Source: Siphonobacter sp. SORGH_AS_0500
Lineage (GTDB): Bacteria; Bacteroidota; Bacteroidia; Cytophagales; Spirosomataceae
Assembly: GCF_002838835.1 (NCBI RefSeq)
Contig: NZ_NHPP01000020.1
Span: 1-64,000 of the forward strand
Reading direction: 5' to 3'
DNA: 64,000 bases
Shown: piece by piece, positions 34,004-44,592 of the stretch
How positions within the stretch are numbered: the first letter of the stretch is position 1
Layout of the letters: each line of letters opens with the position of its first letter
Translations under genes and position numbers: made by a program
Notes under the pieces: generated by a model
Seen by the model: the letters and a program-made list of their open reading frames with translations, nothing else
Told to the model about the DNA's origin: nothing
Database searches by the model: none

Positions 34004-36262
34004 ATGAGTACTGTGGAACTTACGATTGACCTAGAGGCGGAACGCCAGGAAATACTGAAACGCTACCGCAAACTTTTGCGGACAGCTAAACCTTTTTTGA
34101 AGGACAATGATGCCAAATTAATCAAGAAGGCATTTACGCTGGCCGCTGACGCCCATAAGGACATGCGACGCAAAACGGGGGAACCTTACATTTACCACCC
34201 CATTGCCGTTGCTCAGATTTGTGTGGAAGAAATCGGCTTAGGAACAACGGCCATCATCTGTGCTCTTATGCACGATGTGGTGGAAGATACCGACATTACA
34301 CTGGATGATATTGAAGCCATGTTTGGGAACAAAGTGGCTAAGATCATTGATGGCTTAACTAAAATTGCTGGGATTTTTGAACAGGGAGCTTCGGCTCAGG
34401 CGGAAAACTTCCGCAAGCTGTTATTAACCCTTTCAGAAGATGTTCGGGTAATCCTCATCAAGCTCGCCGACCGTTTGCATAATATGCGGACACTCAGTTC
34501 GATGAGCCGGGATAAACAGCTAAAAATTGCTTCTGAGACTACGTATCTGTACGCTCCCCTCGCCCACCGGCTGGGTTTGTATACGATCAAAACGGAGCTG
34601 GAAGATTTATACCTGAAGTATGCAGAGCCCAAGATTTATAAAGAAATCGCGGCAAAACTGAAGTCAACCAAAACCCGGCGACAACAATTCATTCGGGAAT
34701 TTATTCGGCCCATTGAGAAAGATCTTCGCAGTGAAAACATTCCCTTTATTATCAAAGGACGGCCCAAATCCATTCACTCGATCTGGAATAAAATTAAAAA
34801 TCAGGGCAAAAGCTTCGAAGAGATTTATGATCTTTTTGCCATTCGGGTGATTATTGATTCTACCCCTGATCAGGAAAAGTCGCTTTGCTGGCGGGCTTAT
34901 TCTATCGTAACGGATCATTATCGTCCTAACCCTGAGCGTCTCCGTGACTGGATTTCTAATCCACGGGCCAACGGTTATGAATCCTTGCATACCACCGTCA
35001 TGAGTAGCTCTGGTCAGTGGGTGGAAGTGCAGGTTCGTTCCCGTCGGATGGATGAAATTGCCGAAAAAGGGTACGCCGCTCACTGGAAATACAAGGGGAA
35101 CAACACTAACGTTAACGAAGGCATCGACGCCTGGCTGAATCAGGTTCGGGAAGTGCTGGAGCATAATGATAGCTCAGCCATCGAGTTTATTAATGATTTC
35201 CGGGGCCATTTATTTCAGGATGAAGTCTTTGTCTTTACTCCCAAAGGCGACCTGAAAGTATTGCAGGCCGGCTCGACTGCTTTGGATTTTGCGTATTCCA
35301 TTCACTCTCAAATTGGGTCACGCTGTCTGGGAGCCAAGGTCAATGGCAAACTCGTTGAGATTAGTCATGTCCTGAAAAATGGCGATCAGGTAGAAATTTT
35401 AACTTCAACCAAGCAATCGCCCCGCGAGGATTGGCTGAAGTTTGTGATTACGACGAAAGCCCGGGCTAATATCAAAGAAGCCCTGAAGGAGATTAACCGT
35501 CAACATGTTAATGAAGGACGGGAAATGGTAAGCAAGAAGCTCAAAAACCTGGGTATTGACTTATCCTTTGACGTAACCAATCAGCTCCGGGCTTACTTCA
35601 ACGCCCGCGACCCGAATGATTTATTCTACCGTTTCGGGAAAGGCTACCTGCATACAGATGATATTAAACGCTGGAAAATTGCCCGTGATACTCACAAGCG
35701 TGCTCTGGAAGCCAAAAACGTGCTTAACAATAGTAATGATGCTCAGGATAGCAAAACCATTGTTAAGGAATTAAAACGGGTACACGGCGACCGGCCCGAT
35801 TCCGACATGCTGTTGATCGGCGAGGATATGGATAAGTTTGACTATACCCTTTCCGCCTGCTGTCACCCCATTCCCGGCGATGAAGTTTTCGGTTTTGTAA
35901 CGGTAAATGAAGGCATTAAAATTCATAAAACTACCTGTAAAAACGCCCGTGAGTTACTTTCTACCCATGGCAACCGGGTGATTAAAGCCAAATGGTCAAG
36001 CCAGTTAGTAGCCTTTCTGGCGGGTATTCGCATTAAGGGAACCGATCGGGTGGGTCTGGTAAATGATGTGACCAAGGTCATTTCTAAAGAGCACAAAGTG
36101 AATATGCGGTCAATTATTGTGGATACTAACGAAGGTGGAATTTTTGACGGAAAAATTAAGTTATACGTCCACGACACCGAGCATTTGAATACGCTGATTT
36201 CGAAATTGAAAAAAGTAAAAGGCGTATTCGAGGTTTTGCGTTTTGAATATTCTGAAAATTAA
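34004..36262 (+). CDS. bifunctional (p)ppGpp synthetase/hydrolase (RelA/SpoT family)
   Basis: A 752-residue stringent-response enzyme that makes and breaks (p)ppGpp. I start at the ATG at 34004, not the GTG six bases earlier. Domains in order: HD hydrolase (ALMHDVVEDTD, His90-Asp91, Glu94-Asp95), synthetase (GRPKSIHSIWNKI, RVIID), TGS (DEVFVFTPKGDLKVLQAG), zinc-finger/conserved-cysteine region (SACCHPIPGDEVFGFVT), and ACT (RIKGTDRVGLVNDVTKVI). Both catalytic sites look intact, so it should be bifunctional like Rel/SpoT rather than RelA. It is followed by a Fur-family gene. Confidence 0.96.
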   Translation: MSTVELTIDLEAERQEILKRYRKLLRTAKPFLKDNDAKLIKKAFTLAADAHKDMRRKTGEPYIYHPIAVAQICVEEIGLGTTAIICALMHDVVEDTDITLDDIEAMFGNKVAKIIDGLTKIAGIFEQGASAQAENFRKLLLTLSEDVRVILIKLADRLHNMRTLSSMSRDKQLKIASETTYLYAPLAHRLGLYTIKTELEDLYLKYAEPKIYKEIAAKLKSTKTRRQQFIREFIRPIEKDLRSENIPFIIKGRPKSIHSIWNKIKNQGKSFEEIYDLFAIRVIIDSTPDQEKSLCWRAYSIVTDHYRPNPERLRDWISNPRANGYESLHTTVMSSSGQWVEVQVRSRRMDEIAEKGYAAHWKYKGNNTNVNEGIDAWLNQVREVLEHNDSSAIEFINDFRGHLFQDEVFVFTPKGDLKVLQAGSTALDFAYSIHSQIGSRCLGAKVNGKLVEISHVLKNGDQVEILTSTKQSPREDWLKFVITTKARANIKEALKEINRQHVNEGREMVSKKLKNLGIDLSFDVTNQLRAYFNARDPNDLFYRFGKGYLHTDDIKRWKIARDTHKRALEAKNVLNNSNDAQDSKTIVKELKRVHGDRPDSDMLLIGEDMDKFDYTLSACCHPIPGDEVFGFVTVNEGIKIHKTTCKNARELLSTHGNRVIKAKWSSQLVAFLAGIRIKGTDRVGLVNDVTKVISKEHKVNMRSIIVDTNEGGIFDGKIKLYVHDTEHLNTLISKLKKVKGVFEVLRFEYSEN

Positions 36263-36407
36263 GCAGCTATTCTAACCTCCTCACTACTGAATTATTCATC
36301 CAAACTACCACGGACAGGGCTATAATGAATCTAAATTCTTAAGGAGTTGACAATTCTCTGAGATAAAGTCCCAAAATGCCCTTTCTTTGCACTTTATTCT
36401 GAAAACA

Positions 36408-36908
36408 ATGCCTCTTAACGAATCGAGTTTTACGACGGTGAGGCAGATCTTCACCGCGTTTCTGGAAAATAAAGGTCTTCGTAAAACCCCCGAACGTTTT
36501 GCGATTCTGGAGGAGATTTATTCTCGCGACGACCATTTTGACGTAGAAGAACTCTACGTTTCCATGAAGAACAAAAAGTACCAGGTTTCCAGGGCAACCG
36601 TCTACAATACCCTTGATGTATTGGTAGAATGTAACCTCGTAACCAAACACCAATTCGGTAAAAACCAGGCTCAGTACGAAAAATCATATGGCCGTCGCCA
36701 GCACGATCACCTGATCTGCACCGACTGTCACCACGTAACTGAATTCTGCGATCCTCGGGTGCAGAACATCCAGAACATGGTGGGTGATATGATGCAATCG
36801 AACATCATGCACCACAGCCTGATTTTCTACGGGTCTTGTACCAAGCAGAATTGCGAGAATCGTAAATCAATGCTCACAGGGCAGCCTTACGCCCTAACGA
36901 ACGAATAA
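36408..36908 (+). CDS. Fur-family transcriptional regulator
   Basis: A 166-residue metal-responsive repressor (start MPLNESSF; the longest frame adds seven residues from a TTG). The winged helix DNA-binding part covers [31 protein letters not shown] and [16 protein letters not shown]. The metal/zinc sites include [17 protein letters not shown] (CxxC) and a C-terminal SCTKQNCE (CxxxxC). By family it could be Fur (iron), Zur or PerR; I favour an iron/peroxide type without being sure. Its neighbour purA is behind a terminator. A candidate operator elsewhere in this window is at 57473. Confidence 0.93.
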   Translation: MPLNESSFTTVRQIFTAFLENKGLRKTPERFAILEEIYSRDDHFDVEELYVSMKNKKYQVSRATVYNTLDVLVECNLVTKHQFGKNQAQYEKSYGRRQHDHLICTDCHHVTEFCDPRVQNIQNMVGDMMQSNIMHHSLIFYGSCTKQNCENRKSMLTGQPYALTNE

Positions 36909-36924
36909 TACGGGTCAGCACTAC

Positions 36925-36955
36925 ATCCGGCTTCACAAACGAAGCCGGATTTTTG
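36925..36955 (+). terminator. terminator between the Fur-family gene and purA
   Basis: ATCCGGCTTC / GAAGCCGGAT stem with a short loop followed by TTTTTG. Confidence 0.88.
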
Positions 36956-36984
36956 TGTTTACTCTCTAAATTTCAAATTGTACA

Positions 36985-38274
36985 ATGAAAGTTGACGTAT
37001 TGCTGGGCCTTCAATGGGGCGACGAAGGCAAAGGGAAAATTGTGGATGTGTTAGCTCCACAATATCAGGTAGTAGCCCGTTTTCAGGGAGGTCCCAATGC
37101 TGGACACACACTGGAATTCGAAGGAAAGAAGCACGTATTGCACCAGATTCCTTCGGGTGTGTTCCGTTCCGAAGTTCTGAATATCATTGGAAACGGTCTG
37201 GTACTGGATCCTATCGTATTCAAGAAAGAAATTGAAGGTCTGAGCGAAAAGTTCGGTATGGATCTGACCAAGAACCTGCTGATTTCTAAAAAAACCGCCA
37301 TTATTCTTCCTTCGCACCGCCTGTTGGACGCGGCTTACGAAAAAGCGAAGGGTGACTCTAAAATTGGTTCAACTCTGCGTGGCATTGGTCCTACTTATAC
37401 GGACAAAGTATCTCGTCAGGGTCTACGCGTGGGTGACGTGCTTTCGCCAAACTTTCAGGAGAAATACAACCGCCTGGTAGACACGCATAAAATGATTCTG
37501 GGCTTCTATAATTTTGAATACGATCTTGCAGAAGCCGAACAGCAATTCTTTGACTCCATCGAATTCTTGAAGCAATTTAAACTGGAAGAAACAGAATACG
37601 TCATTAATCAGGCCATCTCTGAAGGTAAGACCATTCTGGCGGAAGGGGCTCAGGGTTCTCTATTAGATATTGATTTTGGTTCGTATCCTTTTGTAACGAG
37701 CTCTACGACAACGACTGCTGGGGTTTGCACCGGCTTGGGTGTTGCTCCTAAAAATGTAGGCGAAGTATACGGAATCTTTAAAGCTTACTGTACTCGCGTA
37801 GGAAGTGGTCCATTCCCTACGGAATTGAACGACGAAGTAGGCGAACGCATCCGTCAGGAAGGCCGTGAGTTTGGAGCTACTACGGGTCGTTCCCGCCGGA
37901 CGGGCTGGCTGGATTTACCTGCCCTCAAGTACGCCATGATGATCAACGGGGTTACGCAATTGATCATGATGAAAGTAGACGTATTGAATATTTTCGACGA
38001 AATCAAGGTTTGTACGCATTACCAATTGCCTGACGGCACGGTAACTGAACAGATTCCTCATGATTTGAACGACATTGAAGTAACGCCCGTTTACAAAACC
38101 TTTAAAGGCTGGCAAACGGATCTGAGCAGTTACCACTGCTACGATGAGTTACCCGCCGAACTTTCAGCGTACATCAGCTTCCTGGAAGAGGATTTAAAAT
38201 TACCCATTAGCTTTATCTCTACAGGCCCTGACCGTGAAGCCATTATTCACCGGGAATCTCAACTGAGTGCGTAA
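36985..38274 (+). CDS. purA: adenylosuccinate synthetase
   Basis: A 429-residue enzyme of AMP synthesis, joining IMP and aspartate with GTP. QWGDEGKGKIVD near the N-terminus is the nucleotide-binding signature, GGPNAGHTL the catalytic loop, and RGIGPTYTDK the conserved IMP-binding motif. GSYPFVTSSTTTTAG and TTGRSRRTGWLDL are typical. Length is standard. It ends before a terminator at 38307-38357. Confidence 0.99.
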   Translation: MKVDVLLGLQWGDEGKGKIVDVLAPQYQVVARFQGGPNAGHTLEFEGKKHVLHQIPSGVFRSEVLNIIGNGLVLDPIVFKKEIEGLSEKFGMDLTKNLLISKKTAIILPSHRLLDAAYEKAKGDSKIGSTLRGIGPTYTDKVSRQGLRVGDVLSPNFQEKYNRLVDTHKMILGFYNFEYDLAEAEQQFFDSIEFLKQFKLEETEYVINQAISEGKTILAEGAQGSLLDIDFGSYPFVTSSTTTTAGVCTGLGVAPKNVGEVYGIFKAYCTRVGSGPFPTELNDEVGERIRQEGREFGATTGRSRRTGWLDLPALKYAMMINGVTQLIMMKVDVLNIFDEIKVCTHYQLPDGTVTEQIPHDLNDIEVTPVYKTFKGWQTDLSSYHCYDELPAELSAYISFLEEDLKLPISFISTGPDREAIIHRESQLSA

Positions 38275-38283
38275 GCATCGTGA

Positions 38284-38308
38284 GTTTTGAGTTTAGGGTT
38301 TTGAGTTA
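38284..38308 (+). repeat. heptamer-like tract at the purA end
   Basis: GAGTTTTGAGTTTAGGGTTTTGAGTT has the same TTTTGAG/TTTAGGG units as the arms at 6137-6231 and the reverse complement of the 38722 array. Confidence 0.55.
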
Positions 38309-38357
38309 AAAAGAGAAGCCCTTTCCTGAATGATTCAGGAAAGGGCTTCTCTTTTTG
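38307..38357 (+). terminator. terminator after purA
   Basis: AAAAAGAGAAGCCCTTTCCTGAA / TTCAGGAAAGGGCTTCTCTTTTT arms with a tiny loop: a perfect long intrinsic terminator. Confidence 0.92.
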
Positions 38358-38427
38358 TATACACTCTTTTGAATCTACAATCCGAAAGCCATCTGTAAGG
38401 GATTTATAATCCCTAAAGTAACGCTGA

Positions 38428-38579
38428 CCGCCTCTTACCTAGACGCGATTTCATCGCGTCTCTACTTGAAATGCTTGATTGTATCTTTTCGGATTGACAG
38501 CCATCCGCCCTGGTTGGTGTCCTCACCAAACACTATGCTTTTTATATTGATGGCTGGTGAGGACACCAGCAGGGTGGGA
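38428..38579. repeat. family B and family A palindromic elements
   Basis: CCGCCTCTTACC plus AGACGCGATTTCATCGCGTCT at 38428-38465 is a family B copy; CCCTGGTTGGTGTCCTCACCA...TGGCTGGTGAGGACACCAGC at 38501-38579 is a family A copy forming a long inverted repeat. Part of the 770-base gene-free gap between purA and leuS. Confidence 0.75.
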
Positions 38580-38592
38580 AAATCAAACAGAA

Positions 38593-38670
38593 ACCCCGGA
38601 TTAGCATCCGGGGCTATCCAGCCTGGGTCCATCCAGACCGGGGCTACCCATATTGAACCCCGCTGGGGTT
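38593..38670. repeat. family D CCCCGGAT palindromes
   Basis: ACCCCGGATTAGCATCCGGGGCTATCC, GACCGGGGCTACCC and AACCCCGCTGGGGTT are in succession. Related strings recur at 60148-60275. Confidence 0.7.
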
Positions 38671-38721
38671 ATTATTCCCATTTCCAAACGTCTTACCTAC
38701 CTTTATGGGTTTTCCCTTTCT

Positions 38722-38873
38722 AAACTGAAAACTGAAAACTGAAAACTGAAAACTGAAAACTGAAAACTGAAAACTGAAAACTGAAAACTCAAAACTCAAA
38801 ACTCAAAACTCAAAACTCAAAACTCAAAACTGAAAACTCAAAACCGCAGCGGCGGCCGCTCAAAACTCAAAAC
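38722..38873. repeat. heptanucleotide tandem array AAAACTG/AAAACTC
   Basis: Seventeen near-perfect head-to-tail heptamers: the first (38722) lacks one base, nine further AAAACTG follow, then five AAAACTC, one AAAACTG, and one AAAACTC to 38839. A GC-rich insert with GCGGCCGC (38852-38859) follows and then two more C-type units. Arrays of this kind are prone to slippage; the related half-sites in inverted repeats elsewhere (6137, 6625, 19003, 26321, 32064) suggest an old repeat family. Confidence 0.9.
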
Positions 38874-38946
38874 CCATACAAACAAAAAACCTCAGCATTA
38901 CCGAGGTCTTTCTGCCTAACCATTAAACATTTCAACTTAAACACTA

Positions 38947-38987
38947 AAGCCGGAAGGCCTCTTGCTTTTGAAGAGACGATCCGGCTT
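38947..38987 (-). terminator. likely terminator after leuS
   Basis: AAGCCGG / CCGGCTT outer stem with an inner GCCTCTT / AAGAGAC pairing, lying 58 bases past the leuS stop. T-richness after it on the minus strand is moderate. A second small hairpin CCTC/GAGG with TTTTTT follows at 38885-38910. Confidence 0.55.
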
Positions 38988-39044
38988 GGGTATTACTCTT
39001 AGTTCTGAAATAAAAAATATTTAATTTCGGGATAGTACAGGATA

Positions 39045-41828
39045 CTAGATCACGACGTTAACGATTCGCTTTGGTACAACGACTACCTTTTTCGGAGTCT
39101 TCCCTTCGAGCCATCTGATCACCGTTTCATTCGCTAATACCTCAGCTTCAATCTCTTTCGGATTCGCGTCAGCGGGGAACGTTAAGGTTGTTCTTACTTT
39201 ACCATTAATCTGAACGGGATATTCAAAGGAATTCTCTACCAGATACGAAGCATTGAATTCAGGGAAACTTTGCGTAGTTACCGTTCCGGGTTCATTACCT
39301 AAAGCCGCCCATAACTCTTCACTAATGTGCGGAGCAAAAGGAGCCAGAATGCGTACAAAGTCAGCCAGAATAGCTTTTTTGTGGCATTTCAGCGTGGTTA
39401 ACTCATTGGCAAGTACCATGAAAGCCGGAACTGACGTATTGAATGAAAGTACTTCAATGTCCTCTCCTACTTTCTTAATGGCCTTGTGTAAAACCTTGAG
39501 TTCTTCCGCCGTAGGCTGGTCTTCCGTAACCAGATATTTACCCGTCTGATCTTCGTAGAATAAACGCCAAAGTTTACGCAGGAAATTGAACGTTCCACTG
39601 ATTCCGTTGGTATTCCAGGGTTTGGAATCCGTCAGCGGGCCCAGGAACATTTCGTACAGACGTAAGGTATCAGCACCGTATTTCTCAACGATGTCATCCG
39701 GGTTTACTACGTTGAACTTCGACTTTGACATCTTTTCAACTTCCCAGCCACACACGTATTTGCCATCTTCCAGGATAAACACGGCATCGGCGGGAACATC
39801 CGTACGTGAAGACTTGAATTTCTCAATGTCCAGCACATCCTGATCTACGATATTTACGTCTACGTGCAATGGCGTTACTTCGTACTGATTTTTCAGGCCC
39901 GCACTCACAAACGTTACCGGATTTGATTCTTTCACCCGATACACAAAATTCGAGCGACCCTGAATCATGCCCTGATTCACCAGTTTCTTCGCAAATTCTT
40001 CCTGCTCGGCTACGCCAATATCTTTCAGGAATTTGTTCCAGAAACGAGAGTATAGCAAGTGGCCCGTGGCATGTTCCGAACCTCCCACGTATAAATCAAC
40101 CCCTTTCCAGTATTGAATCGCTTCTTTCGACGCCAGTTCGTTCTCGTTTTTCGGATCCATATACCGGAACCAATACCAGGACGAACCCGCCCAACCGGGC
40201 ATGGTGCTTAATTCATATTCGTATTCACCCTTATACTTCCAATCAGTAGCACGGCCCAGTGGCGGCTCACCCGTTTCGGTAGGCAGGTATTTGTCAACCG
40301 CGGGTAACTCCAGCGGCAGGTCATTTTCGTCCAACAGATAAGGCAATCCGTCCTTGAAGTAAACCGGAACCGGTTCCCCCCAATACCGCTGCCGACTAAA
40401 CACGGCGTCACGCATTCGGTAATTGGTTTTGCCTTTACCTAATCCCCGTTCTTCCAGCCATGCGATTAAGGTTGCCGTAGCTTCCTTATATCCCATGCCG
40501 TTAATGATACCGGAATTAATATAGGATCCCTCTTTTGTAGCATCAGCCTGCTCACCGATCCCTTTCTGAGCATCCAGAATCGGTATAATCGGTAAGCCAA
40601 AATGGGTCGCGAAATTCCAGTCCCGCTGATCGCCGGAAGGAACGCCCATGACGGCTCCCGTTCCATAGCCTGCCAATACGTAATCGGCCAGATAAATAGG
40701 GACTTTCTCTTCGTTAAATGGATTAACAACGTAGCTACCCGTAAATACCCCAGAAACCTTCTTCACTTCCATCATCCGATCCAGTTCGGAACGGCGTTTG
40801 GTCGCATTTACATATTCTTCGACGGCTTCTTTTTGCTCAGGAGTAGTCAGCTCAGGCACTAATTCATGCTCGGGAGCGATTACCATGAAGCTTACGCCAT
40901 AAATTGTATCTACGCGAGTGGTGAATACTTCGATGGTCTGATCTTTGCCTTCCACCTGAAACTTCACACTGGCTCCGTACGAACGTCCAATCCAGTTCCG
41001 CTGCTGTTCTTTGATAGACTCCGACCAATCGATGGTTTCCAATCCATCAATCAGGCGGTTGGCATACGCTGTAATTCGCATCATCCATTGACGCATCAGC
41101 TTCTTCTCGACGGGATAACCACCCCGTTCCGAAACACCGTCTTTTACTTCATCATTGGCCAGAACGGTTCCTAAGGCTGGGCACCAGTTTACCACGGCAT
41201 CCGCCAAATACGTCAGGCGATATTTCAGAGTGATTTCGTATTGCTCCGTTTCGCTTTTGGCATTCCATTCTTCCGCCGTAAACGTTGGTACGTCTTCGTC
41301 GCAAACGGCATTCACCGCTTTCGAACCTCCTTCGGCAAACGCCTTTGTCAGCGAAGAAATAGGTAAAGCTTTGTCCGCGTCTTTATCGTAATAGTGATTG
41401 AACAACTGCATGAAAATCCACTGCGTCCATTTGTAATAATCAGCATTGGACGTGCGAACTTCCCGGCTCCAGTCAAAGCTGAAACCTACGTTTTTCAATT
41501 GCTCAATGTATCGGTTAATATTCTGTTCAGTCGTAATGGCAGGATGTTGCCCCGTCTGAATGGCGTACTGCTCGGCGGGAAGGCCAAAGCTGTCAAAACC
41601 CATCGGATGCAGCACGTTATATCCTTTCATCCGCTTGTAACGGCTGAAAATATCACTGGCGATGTATCCCAGCGGGTGACCTACGTGTAAGCCAGCCCCA
41701 GAAGGATACGGGAACATATCCAGAACGTAATACTTGGGTTTGTCGGTTTGATCTTCAACGCGGTAAGTCTGGTTTTTCTCCCAGAATTCCTGCCATTTTT
41801 TCTCGATATCGCGAAAAGCGTACTCCAT
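39045..41828 (-). CDS. leuS: leucyl-tRNA synthetase
   Basis: A 927-residue class I tRNA synthetase. HIGH-type motif [16 protein letters not shown] is near residue 40; the CP1 editing domain is in the middle ([40 protein letters not shown]), and the KMSKS motif is KMSKSKFN in the C-terminal half. The C-terminal tail [12 protein letters not shown] is typical. Length is normal for Bacteroidota, where LeuRS carries small insertions. A TACTTTTG promoter-like element is 59 bases upstream. Confidence 0.98.
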   Translation of the reverse strand: MEYAFRDIEKKWQEFWEKNQTYRVEDQTDKPKYYVLDMFPYPSGAGLHVGHPLGYIASDIFSRYKRMKGYNVLHPMGFDSFGLPAEQYAIQTGQHPAITTEQNINRYIEQLKNVGFSFDWSREVRTSNADYYKWTQWIFMQLFNHYYDKDADKALPISSLTKAFAEGGSKAVNAVCDEDVPTFTAEEWNAKSETEQYEITLKYRLTYLADAVVNWCPALGTVLANDEVKDGVSERGGYPVEKKLMRQWMMRITAYANRLIDGLETIDWSESIKEQQRNWIGRSYGASVKFQVEGKDQTIEVFTTRVDTIYGVSFMVIAPEHELVPELTTPEQKEAVEEYVNATKRRSELDRMMEVKKVSGVFTGSYVVNPFNEEKVPIYLADYVLAGYGTGAVMGVPSGDQRDWNFATHFGLPIIPILDAQKGIGEQADATKEGSYINSGIINGMGYKEATATLIAWLEERGLGKGKTNYRMRDAVFSRQRYWGEPVPVYFKDGLPYLLDENDLPLELPAVDKYLPTETGEPPLGRATDWKYKGEYEYELSTMPGWAGSSWYWFRYMDPKNENELASKEAIQYWKGVDLYVGGSEHATGHLLYSRFWNKFLKDIGVAEQEEFAKKLVNQGMIQGRSNFVYRVKESNPVTFVSAGLKNQYEVTPLHVDVNIVDQDVLDIEKFKSSRTDVPADAVFILEDGKYVCGWEVEKMSKSKFNVVNPDDIVEKYGADTLRLYEMFLGPLTDSKPWNTNGISGTFNFLRKLWRLFYEDQTGKYLVTEDQPTAEELKVLHKAIKKVGEDIEVLSFNTSVPAFMVLANELTTLKCHKKAILADFVRILAPFAPHISEELWAALGNEPGTVTTQSFPEFNASYLVENSFEYPVQINGKVRTTLTFPADANPKEIEAEVLANETVIRWLEGKTPKKVVVVPKRIVNVVI

Positions 41829-41886
41829 TTGTTCAGTTATCAGTTGACGGTTACCTCTTCGGAAAGAGATAACGGTTTTCGAGCCG

Positions 41887-41894
41887 CAAAAGTA
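41887..41894 (-). promoter_or_regulatory. candidate promoter -7 element for leuS
   Basis: TACTTTTG on the minus strand fits TAnnTTTG and is followed by GCGGC. No TTG at the expected distance. Confidence 0.45.
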
Positions 41895-41977
41895 GGCAAT
41901 TTTAAGGGGAGAACCGTGTCCCTCTGATGAATCTTAAGCGGACGTGAAAGTATTCCTTCAAAAGAGAAACTTGACTT

Positions 41978-44371
41978 TTAGGCAGCAGTATGCTCCAGAT
42001 GGGTTAATACGCCCTTAATTTCCGCCATCGTTACCGTACCGCCCAATGCCTTTTGAATCTTCTTTAATGATCGCTGATTCGTTTCGGTTACATACTCCAA
42101 AATGAGGGTAATGTTCCGGCGGCTAAATACATCATAGATATCCAGTTTGCCCGTGCCAATGTATTCGATCAGATAGTCTTCAACGGTTTCTACCTCAAGA
42201 CTTAGGGCAGTGGCTATCGCTTCGGTATTGATTCCATCCCGATAATAACGCAAAACTTCTGCTTTCGGATTTACCTTTTCGGCTGTAGCCGTTTCTTTAA
42301 CGATCTCATTTTTAACACAATATTCTTGAATAATCGTAATAATTTCCTCCCCAAACTCTTTCACCTTAGCCTTTCCAATGCCTTTTATTTTACCTAACTC
42401 TTCCAAAGTTACCGGCAACTGTTCAGTAATATCAGTCAATGATTTATGAGCCAGGATTTGAAACTCCATCACGTCTTTTTCATACGCTTTATTATCCCGC
42501 CATTCTTTAAGCTGATAGTATAAGGCTTGATGGGTATAGCCTTTCACTGCCTCCTTCCCTTTCGGTAATTGAATCATTCCTTTGAATTCAATGTCAGCAT
42601 TAGCCTTAATCTTCAATAATTCATTGATCTGAAGGTTACCCATGCCGGATTCCAACATCTTTTTCTTGATAAATAAAAGGCGTTGTAATTTTTCCAGGGC
42701 TTCATGAAAGGTCTTCTTAATGGACTGATTATCCGTTTTCACCTCCAGCTTTTGGCTTTCCAGAAATAACCCCGTCTCCAATTTATCGAAGAAATAAGTA
42801 GACGCTTTCTGAACCCGTTCAATAACCGCAGGTTCTTCTTCCGGCAGGTTCGTTTTTTTAGAGAACAAAGTGATTAACTGACGAATGAATTTTTCGGATA
42901 CCTCCTGTATTTCAATCATCGTCTGCCCCATCTGCTGAACTACAGCGGCATCAAACCAGATTTCAGTGGTTAAAGCCTTCAAAGACTGATACGCGTAGAT
43001 TAATTCGTTGAATGTGAACAGCTCTTTTATTACCTTTTCCTGAAAACTAATCTTCTCCGTTAACAACTGCTGAGCCGTTGGTTTATCTTTTTCCGCCTGC
43101 CGACTGTAAGCCGAAACTACCCCATCCGTCCGTACGCTTCGACTGCTAATGGGGCTACTTAAGACCATGCCTTCCAAACTTTTGCAGCGACTCAAAGCCA
43201 CATACACCTGACCATGAGCGAAGGATAAATTTGCATCAATGATGGCTTTTTCGAAGGTTAAACCCTGACTTTTATGAATAGTAATAGCCCAGGCCAGCTT
43301 GAGAGGGTATTGGGTAAACGTACCAATGATCTGTTCTTCGATCTCCTTGGTTTTTTCGTTCAAAACGTATTTTACGTTCGTCCACTCGACAGGTTCTACG
43401 GCAATTTCGGCGTAATCGTCCTTGCCTTTGACGTAAATAATGTTGTCAACGATGCGGGTTACTTTACCGATTTTTCCGTTGAAGTATAACTTATCCCGGG
43501 AGGAATCATTCTTCACAAACATGACCTGAGCATTGATCTTCAAGCCTAGCTTCAACTCCGTAGGATACGCATTCGGAAATTCATCTTTTATCTCCGCATC
43601 AAAGGTTTTTAATGAACCCTGCAATTCATCCAGTTTCGTTCTATTAATCTTCTGAGCGGAAGCATTATGAGTCGATAAGGTGATGTAACCTTCCTCGTCG
43701 GCAGGTTTAAAATCCGGGATATACCGCTGATTTAAAAGATCTAAACTTTCACGATTCAGTCGATTTTCCCGAACCTGATTCAATAACTCTACAAAAACGG
43801 GTTCCGACTGACGATAGATATGCGTTAACTCAATCCGAACGGGATGGGTCTTCTGTAAAGCTTTGCTACCAAAGAAATAAATTGTCTGATAATGGGGTCG
43901 CAATAACTCCCATTCCTCGTCACTGATTACCGGAGATAACTGATGTAAATCCCCAATCATTACCAATTGGGTTCCGCCGAACGGAAGGCTCCGGTTTTTA
44001 TACTTTCGCAGTACTTCATCGATCCCATCCAGTACATCTGCCCGCACCATGCTGATTTCGTCAATCACCAGCACATCCAGACTTTTAATCAGATTAATCC
44101 GCTCTTTGGTAAATCCCGTTTGCCGCTGATTTTTCCCATCGGGAATGTAAGGCGTAAAAGGTAACTGGAAGAAAGAGTGAATGGTCACACCACCCGCATT
44201 TATCGCAGCAACCCCTGTCGGAGCAACCACTACCATTCGCTTTAGTAAATTCTTTTTAAGGTTATGCAGAAACGTAGTTTTCCCGGTACCGGCTTTGCCC
44301 GTCAGAAAAACGTTTTTATTCGTAAAGTGTATAAACTCGGTGGCTAACTCCAGGGGATTGAGTTGTTCCAT
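41978..44371 (-). CDS. PIF1-like SF1 helicase with HRDC and C-terminal HTH
   Basis: A 797-residue DNA helicase. Walker A is FLTGKAGTGKTTFLHNL near residue 23, Walker B is LVIDEISMVRADV, and motifs III (GDLHQLSPV), IV-VI (AWAITIHKSQGLTFEKAI, YVALSRCKSLEGM) follow. This is the PIF1/RecD2-like arrangement. The C-terminal third has an HRDC-like HhH stretch (LEELGKIKGIGKAKVKEFG) and a HTH_40-like end (LRYYRDGINTEAIATAL). It probably unwinds DNA or R-loops; partner proteins are not evident. Monocistronic, divergent from the gene at 44593. Confidence 0.92.
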   Translation of the reverse strand: MEQLNPLELATEFIHFTNKNVFLTGKAGTGKTTFLHNLKKNLLKRMVVVAPTGVAAINAGGVTIHSFFQLPFTPYIPDGKNQRQTGFTKERINLIKSLDVLVIDEISMVRADVLDGIDEVLRKYKNRSLPFGGTQLVMIGDLHQLSPVISDEEWELLRPHYQTIYFFGSKALQKTHPVRIELTHIYRQSEPVFVELLNQVRENRLNRESLDLLNQRYIPDFKPADEEGYITLSTHNASAQKINRTKLDELQGSLKTFDAEIKDEFPNAYPTELKLGLKINAQVMFVKNDSSRDKLYFNGKIGKVTRIVDNIIYVKGKDDYAEIAVEPVEWTNVKYVLNEKTKEIEEQIIGTFTQYPLKLAWAITIHKSQGLTFEKAIIDANLSFAHGQVYVALSRCKSLEGMVLSSPISSRSVRTDGVVSAYSRQAEKDKPTAQQLLTEKISFQEKVIKELFTFNELIYAYQSLKALTTEIWFDAAVVQQMGQTMIEIQEVSEKFIRQLITLFSKKTNLPEEEPAVIERVQKASTYFFDKLETGLFLESQKLEVKTDNQSIKKTFHEALEKLQRLLFIKKKMLESGMGNLQINELLKIKANADIEFKGMIQLPKGKEAVKGYTHQALYYQLKEWRDNKAYEKDVMEFQILAHKSLTDITEQLPVTLEELGKIKGIGKAKVKEFGEEIITIIQEYCVKNEIVKETATAEKVNPKAEVLRYYRDGINTEAIATALSLEVETVEDYLIEYIGTGKLDIYDVFSRRNITLILEYVTETNQRSLKKIQKALGGTVTMAEIKGVLTHLEHTAA

Positions 44372-44592
44372 GTAATAGCAATCAGACTGATTTTTAAGTA
44401 TAAAATACTAAATTGGTTCTTTCTAGGAGAATGTTCCAAACCGTTTATGAAGTCTTTGCGTTCGTTTGTTTTTTTCTTTTCATTCAAACGTACCTAAACT
44501 TCTATATTCCTTTATAATTCTGTAACTTACAGATACTCTCCCGCTTACCTGTCCATTTTCAGATCTATATCCATTTCGAAACTGCTACGCTT

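Noticed and set aside
38466-38723. An 85-residue plus-strand gene after purA
   Set aside because: It is made of family A and D palindromes translated by chance.
38722-38873. CRISPR array
   Set aside because: The units are seven bases with no spacers and no cas genes are nearby.
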